DNA of 64,000 bases from positions 254,799-318,798 of the forward strand of contig JBBKVO010000001.1 of NCBI GenBank assembly GCA_037968475.1. Direction: 5' to 3'. The stretch's first letter is position 1, and the number at the start of each line of letters is the position of its first letter. The stretch comes from SB11 sp037968475 (GTDB taxonomy: Bacteria; Bacteroidota; Bacteroidia; UBA8524). The position numbers were made by a program, and so were the translations under genes. The notes beneath the pieces were generated by a model that did not search any database, was not told where the DNA came from, and saw nothing but the letters and a program-made list of their open reading frames with translations. Below are positions 22,057-30,879 of the stretch, one piece after another.

Positions 22057-24315
22057 TTATTTGGTAAGAACTATATAACTGTCGTAAAAATCGGTGAGTT
22101 GCAACACAGCTTTGTTCCACTCTTTTATTTGTTTGCGGTGCAAGTAGCCTTTGGGCATTATTAGCTCTTTGGTATATACTACGCTATTGCCTTGTTGCTT
22201 ATAGGCCGCACGGAAAATAAAATACTCGTTCACTACTTCTATAGGCTTGGGTAAATAGCTTACGGTATAGCCCGCTGGTATAGCAAGTGTGGCTGTTTTT
22301 ATTTGGTGTTTTTTGTGCTGAAAAGTGTAGTGGCTATACCTAGCAGTATCAATAGTATAGTTTGCCCATTCTCTGTCCCATTCAAGGTTTATGTATTGCT
22401 TTTTATCTTTGGTAAGCACATGGTGCTTTACCGTAAGGTTATAGCTAATCTCAAAAGGTTGGGTGCGGTCTGTAAAATCAGAGTGTTGCATCCCGTCTGC
22501 TTCAAGATTGTAATCGTTTTGGTTGGTAAGAAAACCGCGCAGCGCACGTTCGCGTTTATCAGTTTTTACGCTATTGTACGAGCGTAGTATTAAAGTTTTA
22601 CTTTCGCCATTGTATACCCTCTTCACAGTACCTTTTAGCAACTGCCCCTCAATAGTAAAGTTTTCTGTTCTTTCAGTTTTGTTATGGTCGTAGTTGTATA
22701 CAGGTATCGAGTCTACAATATAGCTCTCACCACTTTCTACCACTACTTTGCGGCCTTGTATACGCTGTGCATAATCACCAAACGAAACGTATTTTTCAGT
22801 AGGGTCTAAAAAATAGCGCTTTTTACTTACCGAGTCCGTATACACCATACATATCATGTGGTTGGCACTTGATAGGGTAGGGGTGGTGCCATCATAAGCT
22901 ATACGGTCGGTTCCAATCCATGTCAATCGGGCATCGTAACCAATAGATTTTAACATCTCTTTGGTTAAGTTGGCCATCCCTTTACAATCGCCATAGCGTT
23001 TTTCGTAAACATTTTGGCACTCATCAGGCTTAAAGGCTGCAATACCATCTTCAAAAGCCAAGTAGCGTATATTATCCTGTACCCAATAAAAAATGGCTGA
23101 AATCTTGCCTTCGTCGGTAGTAAAGTTTTTGGTCAAATCTTGTGCAATGGTTTTAATCTTCTCGTTGTTATTATCCATGCGGTTAGCCAATTTGCTATAC
23201 CATTTGTACAAGTCGCCAGTAGTATTCATCAATTGCACAGTGTCTTTTCCATCCGTATAGCTTTTGCACATTACCAAAAGGTGCGGCACGGTATGGCTAG
23301 GGCCGTAGTTATTAGACTCGCCGCGCATAGCAGGAGTTTCTTTTATTGTATAGTTGATGATTTTTTTGGTAGGAATTTTGGTTTTTTCCTTACGACTTTT
23401 TCGGCTGGGACGTTCTTTTTTAGTGCGTTTTGATTTTTTAGATTTTGATGATTTTTTCTTTTCAGGCTTAGGAGGTTCACCCTCAGTGCGCGTTATCTCG
23501 TACCCGTCAAAATTCATCTCTACAATTTCAATATCCAAACCATCAGGCAATTCAATGCTTATTACTTTTTCTTTTACCAAATGGTCTTCGGGAAAGTAAA
23601 TGCTGGTTAGGTAGCGGTAATCGTTATAATAGCGTGAATAATTTAGCTGTAATGAGTTGCCAACTACATAAGTAGGTAAAGCCATTAGGGCTACTTTTAC
23701 ATCACTATGAAAAATACCGTTATCCTCGTAATTTTTGGTAAGAGTAGGAACTATAAATTTTGAAGCTTCATCATCAGCATAAGTAGCTGTTACGCCCGAT
23801 ACACTTTCAGTACCTGTAAAAAAAATAGCATGGTTAAACTTTAATCCGTCATCAAGAGCAGTTATATCCAACTGGTTTTTTTCAGTTACAGTAACACCGC
23901 TTTTTGTCCACGATGATTCATCAACATCCTCCAATAAATCACCAATTACCTTTTCAAGATTTTTTTCGGTAACTGTTATTACTTTCGATTCTTTCTTTTT
24001 CTTCTTTTTAGATTTTTTCTTTTTGCTGCTGCTGTTATTTTTTTTGGTGTCTTCTTTTGCCTCCGCCTTTAGCAAAGCCATATCTACATCAAAGGTGTAT
24101 GTAACAGCAACACGGTTATATAAAAAATCTTCATCAGGATATTGCTTTTTTAATTTCTCGCCTTCCTCAATCATATCATCATTTACAAAACCATACCGAA
24201 AAGGAGAGTATGGATCGTAAAGAGCTTTGCTTCTTTGCATAGCATTGAAATAAAAGCATGATTGTAATAGGGTAATTGCAGCAAGAAAAAAGAGGGCTAG
24301 TAAAGCCTTTCTCAT
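22057..24315 (-). CDS. DUF3857/transglutaminase-like lipoprotein with Lys-rich inserts
   Basis: Lipoprotein signal with lipobox LLQSC (Cys at about residue 20). DUF3857 occupies the N-terminal half; a transglutaminase-core domain lies at about 400-510 with WVQDNIRYLAFEDGIAAF, RYGDCKGMANLTKEML (catalytic Cys), SANHMICMVY (His) and RYFLDPTEKY (Asp). Transglutaminase-like enzymes of this type are proteases or crosslinkers; the substrate is unknown. Two unusual lysine/serine-rich tracts interrupt the domain (about residues 86-112 and 280-318). First gene of the minus-strand operon with the degenerate paralogue and the beta-barrel protein. The upstream spacer 24316-24539 holds no recognised feature beyond the -7 box of the divergent gene. 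Confidence 0.85.
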   Translation of the reverse strand: MRKALLALFFLAAITLLQSCFYFNAMQRSKALYDPYSPFRYGFVNDDMIEEGEKLKKQYPDEDFLYNRVAVTYTFDVDMALLKAEAKEDTKKNNSSSKKKKSKKKKKKESKVITVTEKNLEKVIGDLLEDVDESSWTKSGVTVTEKNQLDITALDDGLKFNHAIFFTGTESVSGVTATYADDEASKFIVPTLTKNYEDNGIFHSDVKVALMALPTYVVGNSLQLNYSRYYNDYRYLTSIYFPEDHLVKEKVISIELPDGLDIEIVEMNFDGYEITRTEGEPPKPEKKKSSKSKKSKRTKKERPSRKSRKEKTKIPTKKIINYTIKETPAMRGESNNYGPSHTVPHLLVMCKSYTDGKDTVQLMNTTGDLYKWYSKLANRMDNNNEKIKTIAQDLTKNFTTDEGKISAIFYWVQDNIRYLAFEDGIAAFKPDECQNVYEKRYGDCKGMANLTKEMLKSIGYDARLTWIGTDRIAYDGTTPTLSSANHMICMVYTDSVSKKRYFLDPTEKYVSFGDYAQRIQGRKVVVESGESYIVDSIPVYNYDHNKTERTENFTIEGQLLKGTVKRVYNGESKTLILRSYNSVKTDKRERALRGFLTNQNDYNLEADGMQHSDFTDRTQPFEISYNLTVKHHVLTKDKKQYINLEWDREWANYTIDTARYSHYTFQHKKHQIKTATLAIPAGYTVSYLPKPIEVVNEYFIFRAAYKQQGNSVVYTKELIMPKGYLHRKQIKEWNKAVLQLTDFYDSYIVLTK

Positions 24316-24539
24316 AGGTTATAGTTTAGGGTTAAATAAATTGCAACTTTAGATAAACTACCGATACTTAGTTTTACCAAAAGGTTATTTATTGCAAAAA
24401 TAGTGTGCCAATGTAAATTTTACTACAGCTGCTAAATGCGCTTATCGAAAAGTTTTGATAAATTTTGTAAAGTGCTGATTAGTAGTGTAAAAAACTTAAA
24501 TTTCTTTGGTGAGTTTAAATTGTATATTTGCCCATCAAA

Positions 24540-24917
24540 ATGTTTAGACGTTTAACATCCATATTGGCTTTTATAGCATTGGCGTTGCTTATGGCACACC
24601 AAATAGTGCCGCATTGCCATACCGCTGAGGATGTTGCTGATGTTTGTACGCCCGACCAAGAAAAGGAACACGGTATTTGGGATGATATTTTTGGTTTAGA
24701 TGAAGGGGCTAATCATTTAGAACAATACACCATTAGCCAAGCACAAAACAATGTGCCTCAAGTTCAAGCCTTTTTGCACGTATTTATTGCCCCGTTACTT
24801 ATAGAAATGCCTTTGCCTACTGTGCAAGGTATAAGCCATAGTAACAATATACCCCATCCCACATTATTGCAGGCACATATTACCTGCTTCACACTTCGTC
24901 CACCGCCAATAGGCTAA
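24540..24917 (+). CDS. Small exported protein preceding the metal efflux genes, 125 aa
   Basis: Unrecognised. The N-terminal hydrophobic segment (LTSILAFIALALLMAHQIV) looks like a signal or anchor sequence; it is followed by HCHTAEDVADVC and further His/Asp/Glu residues that could bind metal, and a proline-rich C-terminus. Small His-containing proteins often precede CusA/CzcA operons in Bacteroidota, so a metal-sensing or chaperone role is plausible but unproven. ATG 24540 is chosen over the TTG at 24528. A TATATTTG box at 24523-24530 (TAnnTTTG) sits only 9 bases upstream of it, so the mRNA leader would be very short. The gap to the RND gene is 84 bp. Confidence 0.6.
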   Translation: MFRRLTSILAFIALALLMAHQIVPHCHTAEDVADVCTPDQEKEHGIWDDIFGLDEGANHLEQYTISQAQNNVPQVQAFLHVFIAPLLIEMPLPTVQGISHSNNIPHPTLLQAHITCFTLRPPPIG

Positions 24918-25001
24918 TCTTTTCTTTTCAAAAAATCTATCTCAAATGTAGCTGCCTAATGGCAAGTGCTACCATTTTTCATTTTCATTTTTTGTATTAA
25001 A

Positions 25002-28000
25002 ATGTTTGACAAGATAATTGCCTATTCAATAAAAAATAAGTTGGTAGTAGGGCTATTTGTACTTGGCCTTATTGCTTGGGGCGGCGTATCGCTAACCCAA
25101 TTACCCATTGATGCCGTACCCGATATTACCAACAATCAGGTGCAGGTAATCACCGCTTCGCCTTCGTTGGCAGCACAAGATATTGAGCGATTGGTAACCT
25201 TTCCCGTAGAGCAAACTATGGCTACTATACCGGGTATTGAAGAAATACGGTCGTTTTCACGCTTTGGACTATCAGTAGTTACTATTGTTTTTAAAGAAGA
25301 TATAGAAATATACTGGGCAAGGGAGCAAATAAGCCAACGCCTTGCCGAAGCCAAAAACCAAATACCCGCAGGAGTTGGGTCGCCAGAGATGGCTCCTGTT
25401 ACATCGGGATTGGGCGAGATATTCCAATACGTTATTCATACTAAAGAAGGTTTTGAGGGTAAATATGATGCGATGGAGTTGCGCACCATACAAGATTGGT
25501 ATGTACGTCGCCAATTACTAGGTACAGAAGGTGTAGCCGATGTAAGTAGTTTTGGTGGATACCTGAAACAGTACGAAATAGCCATTGACCCTGATAAACT
25601 GCGTAGCGCAGGGGTAACTATGGACGAAATTTTTGTTGCGCTTGAGCGCAACAACCAAAACACAGGTGGTGCATATATAGATAAAAACCCTGAAGCATGG
25701 TTTATCCGTAGCGAAGGCTTAGTGGGTAGTATTGCTGATATTGAAAATATAGCTGTGAAATCTGCTACAGGGGGTATGCCAATATTGGTGCGCAATGTGG
25801 CAAAAGTGCAATTGGGACACGCCACTCGATACGGGGCTATGACGCGCAATGCAGAAGGCGAAGTAGTGGGCGCAGTGGTGATGATGCTGAAAGGGGCAAA
25901 CTCATCAAAAGTGATAAAAAATGTAAAAGACCGCATTGCCCAAATAGAAAAAAGCCTGCCCGAAGGTGTAGTAATAGAGCCTTACCTCGACCGAACTAAA
26001 TTGGTAGATAATGCCATAGGTACAGTTACAAAAAACCTTGCCGAAGGCGCATTGATAGTGATTTTTGTATTGGTGCTATTGCTAGGCAATATGCGTGCAG
26101 GGCTTATAGTAGCCTCAGTAATACCACTGGCCATGTTGTTTGCTGTTGGTATGATGCAGTTGTTTGGTGTATCGGGCAATTTAATGAGCTTGGGAGCTAT
26201 TGATTTTGGGTTGATTGTAGATGGGGCGGTAATAATTGTAGAAGCCACCATGCACCACTTGGGTGCGCGCAAACTGCAAAACAAGCTAACCCAAGATGAA
26301 ATGGACGAGGAAGTATATCAATCAGCCTTAAAAATACGAAAATCGGCCGCCTTTGGCGAGATTATAATACTTATAGTATACCTGCCTATACTTGCCCTTG
26401 TAGGTATAGAGGGTAAAATGTTTCGCCCAATGGCGCAAACCGTATCGTTTGCCATTTTAGGTGCATTTATACTATCACTTACCTACGTGCCAATGGTGTC
26501 GGCTTTGTTATTAAATAAAAAAATAAGCCATAAGCGCACTATATCGGATAAGATTATGGATTTCTTCCAACGTCTTTATTCGCCGGTTATCCGTTTTGCT
26601 TTACGAAAAAAAGTAGCCGTAGTTTCTGCCGCTTTCATAGCCTTTGCAGCAGCACTACTGTTGTTTGTTAATATGGGCGGTGAGTTTATCCCAACGCTTG
26701 ACGAGGGTGATTTTGCCATAGAAACCCGTGTACTCACAGGCTCGTCTCTTGGCCACACTATTGAAATGGCGCAAAAAGCATCGGATATTATTATTAAAAA
26801 CTTTCCCGAGGCTACCGAAGTAATAGGCAAAATAGGTAGTAGCGAAATACCTACCGACCCTATGCCCATTGAGGCGTGCGACCTTATAGTGATGTTGAAA
26901 CCCAAAAGTGAGTGGACAAGCGCCCATACCCGCGAAGAACTGGCCGAAAAAATGGCAAAAAAACTGGAAGCACTGCCGGGGGTAACCTTCGGTTTTCAGC
27001 AACCTATACAAATGCGATTTAATGAGTTAATGACGGGCGCAAGGCAAGATGTAGTTTTAAAAATATATGGCGAAGACTTGGATAAGCTAACCCAATATGC
27101 TGAAAAAGCAGGTAAGCTGATTGGTGGGGTTGAGGGTGCGGTAGATATATACGTTGAAAAGTCTACAGGCTTACAACAAATAGTGGTTGATATTGATCGC
27201 GAAAAAATTGCTAGGTATGGTTTAGATATTGAAGCCGTAAACCGAACCTTACGCACAGGTTTTGCTGGTGAAGTTGCCGGAAAGATATTTGAGGGTGAAA
27301 AACGCTTTGATATGGTGGTGCGATTGGATAGAGAAAATCGCGATGCCATTGCCGATGTAAGAGGCTTGTATGTATACACACCAAAAGGGCAAGCCATACC
27401 TTTAGAACAAGTAGCCAATATTGAATACAGAACTGGCCCTAACCAAATACAACGCGATGATGCCAAACGCCGCATTATAGTTGGGTTTAACGTGCGTGGA
27501 CGTGATGTGCAAAGCATAGTAGAAGAAGTGCAGGTATTGTTGGATAAAAAATTACCCCTTGATGCAGGGTATTATACCACCTATGGCGGTACATTTAAAA
27601 ATTTAGAAGAAGCGCGCCAACGTCTTGCCATTGCAGTGCCCATTGCTTTGTTACTAATATTTGTACTCCTTTATTTTACCTTCAAATCAATAAAACAAGG
27701 GTTGCTTATTTTCACCGCCATACCCCTATCGGCCATTGGTGGTGTATTGGCTTTGTGGTTGCGAGGTATGCCCTTTAGTATATCGGCAGGGGTAGGTTTT
27801 ATTGCCCTATTTGGTGTGGCCGTGCTTAACGGTATTGTGCTTATTGCTGAATTTAACCGACTGAAAAAAGAAGGCTATACCAATATGAATAGAATAATAT
27901 TAACAGGAACAACCGTGCGCCTTCGCCCCGTTATTATGACGGCTATGGTGGCCTCGCTGGGTTTTTTGCCTATGGCTCTCTCCAATTCATCAGGGGCTGA

Positions 28001-29357
28001 GGTGCAAAGGCCGTTGGCTACTGTGGTAATAGGCGGATTAATTACAGCCACATTACTTACACTTTTGGTACTACCTATTTTGTATTCGTATTTTGAAAAA
28101 TCAACCAAAAAGAAAAATAAAATACAAGCAGGCACATTGGTCGTAATAGCTTTTATGTTGCTACCCACGCTAGGCAATAGTCAAACGCCTATCACCCTAG
28201 AAACGGCCATAAACACAGCCATAACCAATAATTTTAGAGTTGAAGCTGCCCGCCAAAAAGTAAATCAAAGCCAGTTATTAAAGAAAACAGCAAGCGATGT
28301 AGGCAAAACCAATGTTAATGTAATGCTGGGGCAGTATAACAGTATAAAAAACGATAATAGTTTCACTGTTAGTCAAAGCCTGCCATTTCCAACACTTTTT
28401 GGTAAACGCGCCCAGTTGGCAAGTGCCCAAATAAAAAGTAGCCAAATAGAGCTGGGTATTACTGAAAACGACCTTGTAATAGCTGTAAAGCAAGCATGGT
28501 ATGGTATTTTATATCTAACAGAAAAACAAAATCTTCTTTTTGAACAAGATAGCATATATGCTAATTTTTCCCGTTCATCAACAGCGCGATACAATGCCGG
28601 CGAGGCTAACTTATTGGAGAAAACCACAGCACAAACTCAATACGGACTATCACAAAACAGTGTGGTGCAAAACAAGGCCGAAATAAACAAGCTGTATACC
28701 CAACTAAAAACGCTGTTAAATACTGATGATAGCATTGTTATAGCTGATGAAAAACTGAGTCCAAAAGCAATGCAATTGGCAGCCGATGGCAGTCAATTAG
28801 CTAATAACCCAGCCCTGCAATGGTGGCAACAACAACAAGCTATTGCCAATAAACAAAAGAAGGTAGATATAGCCCAAACCCTGCCCGATATATCGGTAGG
28901 GTATTTTAGCCAAACCCTTATAGGTACGCAAGATATAAACGGTAGTCCTACCTATTTCGGGTCTGATAAGCGGTTTACAGGCTTGCAGTTGGGGCTATCC
29001 ATCCCATTATGGTATAGGCCGCAGGGTGCAAAAATTAGTGCCGCACAGGTGCAAAAAAATATTGCCCAAAACCAGTACCAACAAGCCGAGGCCGATTTGC
29101 AAAACCAATTCTCGCAAGCCTTGCAAGAATTGCAAAAAAGCCAAACCACTATGGATTATTATACCGCCCAAGCCTTGCCCAATGCGCAGCTAATACTAAC
29201 GCAAGCACAGCAAGCATGGCAAAGCGGTGAAATTGGCTATATAGAGTATTTGCAAAGCCTCAATACAGCTTTAGGCATTAGGCAAGATGCAGTGTTGGCC
29301 GTGCACAACTACAATATGGCAGTTATAGCAATAGAATATTTATCAGGTAAAAAATAA
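25002..29357 (+). CDS. CzcA/CusA-type heavy-metal RND permease fused to TolC-like outer-membrane channel
   Basis: Proton-driven inner-membrane pump (about residues 1-1030) with twelve predicted membrane helices. TM4 carries DFGLIVDGAVIIVEA (near residue 400), the HME-RND proton-relay Asp/Asp/Glu pattern of Co/Zn/Cd-type pumps rather than the Cu/Ag form; TM10-11 show NGIVLIAEFNRLKKEG. After the last permease helix comes a basic stretch (KSTKKKNK), then a signal-peptide-like segment (AGTLVVIAFMLLPTLGNSQ) and an outer-membrane efflux domain (about 1060-1452; two TolC repeats, long coiled coils). The reading frame is continuous, so this is a true fusion as known in other Bacteroidota. ATG 25002 (MFDKIIAYSIKNK) is preferred to the GTG at 24966. 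The adaptor gene follows after 12 bp. Confidence 0.92.
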   Translation: MFDKIIAYSIKNKLVVGLFVLGLIAWGGVSLTQLPIDAVPDITNNQVQVITASPSLAAQDIERLVTFPVEQTMATIPGIEEIRSFSRFGLSVVTIVFKEDIEIYWAREQISQRLAEAKNQIPAGVGSPEMAPVTSGLGEIFQYVIHTKEGFEGKYDAMELRTIQDWYVRRQLLGTEGVADVSSFGGYLKQYEIAIDPDKLRSAGVTMDEIFVALERNNQNTGGAYIDKNPEAWFIRSEGLVGSIADIENIAVKSATGGMPILVRNVAKVQLGHATRYGAMTRNAEGEVVGAVVMMLKGANSSKVIKNVKDRIAQIEKSLPEGVVIEPYLDRTKLVDNAIGTVTKNLAEGALIVIFVLVLLLGNMRAGLIVASVIPLAMLFAVGMMQLFGVSGNLMSLGAIDFGLIVDGAVIIVEATMHHLGARKLQNKLTQDEMDEEVYQSALKIRKSAAFGEIIILIVYLPILALVGIEGKMFRPMAQTVSFAILGAFILSLTYVPMVSALLLNKKISHKRTISDKIMDFFQRLYSPVIRFALRKKVAVVSAAFIAFAAALLLFVNMGGEFIPTLDEGDFAIETRVLTGSSLGHTIEMAQKASDIIIKNFPEATEVIGKIGSSEIPTDPMPIEACDLIVMLKPKSEWTSAHTREELAEKMAKKLEALPGVTFGFQQPIQMRFNELMTGARQDVVLKIYGEDLDKLTQYAEKAGKLIGGVEGAVDIYVEKSTGLQQIVVDIDREKIARYGLDIEAVNRTLRTGFAGEVAGKIFEGEKRFDMVVRLDRENRDAIADVRGLYVYTPKGQAIPLEQVANIEYRTGPNQIQRDDAKRRIIVGFNVRGRDVQSIVEEVQVLLDKKLPLDAGYYTTYGGTFKNLEEARQRLAIAVPIALLLIFVLLYFTFKSIKQGLLIFTAIPLSAIGGVLALWLRGMPFSISAGVGFIALFGVAVLNGIVLIAEFNRLKKEGYTNMNRIILTGTTVRLRPVIMTAMVASLGFLPMALSNSSGAEVQRPLATVVIGGLITATLLTLLVLPILYSYFEKSTKKKNKIQAGTLVVIAFMLLPTLGNSQTPITLETAINTAITNNFRVEAARQKVNQSQLLKKTASDVGKTNVNVMLGQYNSIKNDNSFTVSQSLPFPTLFGKRAQLASAQIKSSQIELGITENDLVIAVKQAWYGILYLTEKQNLLFEQDSIYANFSRSSTARYNAGEANLLEKTTAQTQYGLSQNSVVQNKAEINKLYTQLKTLLNTDDSIVIADEKLSPKAMQLAADGSQLANNPALQWWQQQQAIANKQKKVDIAQTLPDISVGYFSQTLIGTQDINGSPTYFGSDKRFTGLQLGLSIPLWYRPQGAKISAAQVQKNIAQNQYQQAEADLQNQFSQALQELQKSQTTMDYYTAQALPNAQLILTQAQQAWQSGEIGYIEYLQSLNTALGIRQDAVLAVHNYNMAVIAIEYLSGKK

Positions 29358-29369
29358 GAATTACACCCA

Positions 29370-30560
29370 ATGAAATTTAATAAAATAATATATATACTGC
29401 TTTTTGTACCCTTTCTGTTTTCGTGCAAAAGCAACGATACCACCCCAAAAACCACCGAAGACAGCACCGCAGTTCATCAAGACCATGTTAATATGGTTGA
29501 GCTAAATGCCATACAAGCAAAAAATGCCAATATTGGTTTTGGTTCGATAGAAATGCGTCAACTAAGTGGCTCAATAAAAGTCAGCGGAATGTTGGATGTT
29601 CCGCCGCAAAATCTTGTATCGGTTACGGCACCTTTAGGTGGTTTTTTAAGCTCGACAGAGTTGTTGCAAGGGATGCGTGTGAAAAAAGGACAGGTAATAG
29701 CTGTATTAAAAAGCAACGACTATATACAACTGCAACAAAACTATTTGGAAAACCTTAGCAAGCTTGAGTTTTTGCAGGCTGAATATGAACGTCAACAAAC
29801 ACTTGCCAAAGAAAATGTGAATGCCCAAAAGACTTTGCAACAAGCCAAAGCCGATTATGAAGGCACAAAGGCAACTGTTAGTGGGCTAAAAGCCCGATTG
29901 CAAGTGGCGGGAGTGAATGCTGCAAAAATTGAAAAAGACGGCATACAAGAAACCTTTGTTATTACTGCACCTATTAATGGGTATGTAACCCAAGTAAATG
30001 TGAATATTGGGGCGTTTATTAATCCCGGTGTTGAGATGTTTAGAATTGTAGATACCGAACATTTGCACGCTGAAATACGTGTATTTGAGCGCGATTTGAG
30101 TAAGGTGAAGCTAAACAATATTGTATACTTTAGTATAGCCCACGAGGGTAAGCAGCGCAAAGCCCATGTATACCTTATTGGACGAGAAATTGAAGCCGAC
30201 CGAACTGTGCGCATACATTGCCATTTAGATAATGAAGACCCTGAACTTTTACCTGGTATGTATATAAATGCCATTATAGAAACACAAAGCAGTAAAGTGC
30301 CTGCTTTGCCTGATGCGGCTATAATAACCTACGAGGATAAACGCTATATCTTTATTGCTAAAGGTAGCAAAACCGAAAATGGTGAAGAAATGCAAGAGTA
30401 TGAAATGGTAGAAGTAAAAACAGGTTTTAGCGAAATGGGCTACACCGAAGTATTAGTGCCTGAAAACGTAAATATTACCCAACAAAAAATAGTTACCCAA
30501 GGGGCATATATGCTGTTGGCTAAAATGTTTAATAGCGAAGAAGAAGGGCACGGGCATTAA
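29370..30560 (+). CDS. RND efflux periplasmic adaptor lipoprotein (CzcB/CusB family)
   Basis: Membrane-fusion protein bridging the RND pump to its outer-membrane channel. Lipobox FLFSC (Cys near residue 20) predicts inner-membrane lipidation. The order is barrel-sandwich hybrid half (SVTAPLGGFLSSTELLQGM), alpha-helical hairpin coiled coil (about 115-175), second lipoyl half (FVITAPINGYVTQVNVNIG) and beta-barrel (IRVFERDLSKVKLNN). The C-terminus is acidic and ends EEEGHGH, a possible metal-binding tail. Only 12 bp separate it from the pump gene, and a terminator follows, so 24540-30560 forms one operon. Confidence 0.92.
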   Translation: MKFNKIIYILLFVPFLFSCKSNDTTPKTTEDSTAVHQDHVNMVELNAIQAKNANIGFGSIEMRQLSGSIKVSGMLDVPPQNLVSVTAPLGGFLSSTELLQGMRVKKGQVIAVLKSNDYIQLQQNYLENLSKLEFLQAEYERQQTLAKENVNAQKTLQQAKADYEGTKATVSGLKARLQVAGVNAAKIEKDGIQETFVITAPINGYVTQVNVNIGAFINPGVEMFRIVDTEHLHAEIRVFERDLSKVKLNNIVYFSIAHEGKQRKAHVYLIGREIEADRTVRIHCHLDNEDPELLPGMYINAIIETQSSKVPALPDAAIITYEDKRYIFIAKGSKTENGEEMQEYEMVEVKTGFSEMGYTEVLVPENVNITQQKIVTQGAYMLLAKMFNSEEEGHGH

Positions 30561-30578
30561 TTTTTGATTTATAGATTT

Positions 30579-30614
30579 AGGAAAGAATAAACACAGTTTA
30601 TCCTTTCTTTTTTT
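30579..30614 (+). terminator. Rho-independent terminator of the metal efflux operon
   Basis: GAAAGAATAAAC pairs with GTTTATCCTTTC (one mismatch) around a 3-base loop and runs into T7. Confidence 0.7.
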
Positions 30615-30622
30615 ATTAAATA

Positions 30623-30812
30623 ACGTGAGTACGGGATAAGAAACTCCATTTACAGCGGGTTAAAACCCACTGCTTTTGCTATTACAGCCCACAAGACGAC
30701 TTAAGTCGTCTTGTGGGCTGTATTTTTGATAGAATAGGTTTTCAATCCTATTTAAAAAATGTTAACTACCTTATAAACAACACATTATGTAATCTATTAT
30801 ATCGAACTCACG
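30623..30812. mobile_element. MITE-like palindromic element, copy 3 (190 bp, inverted)
   Basis: Reverse orientation relative to copies 1 and 2. Starts ACGTGAGT and ends ACTCACG; flanked by TTAAATA at 30616-30622 and 30813-30819. The hairpin order is mirrored: AGCGGGTTAAAACCCACT, a palindrome centred on GACGACTTAAGTCGTC with arms CCACAAG/CTTGTGG, then AATAGGTTTTCAATCCTATT. It sits between the efflux terminator and a repeat cluster. Confidence 0.78.
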
Positions 30813-30879
30813 TTAAATACATTTCCCTGAATTTAGATTATATCACGGCGTTCATTGTCCCCCTTGTGCATTATCGTCC

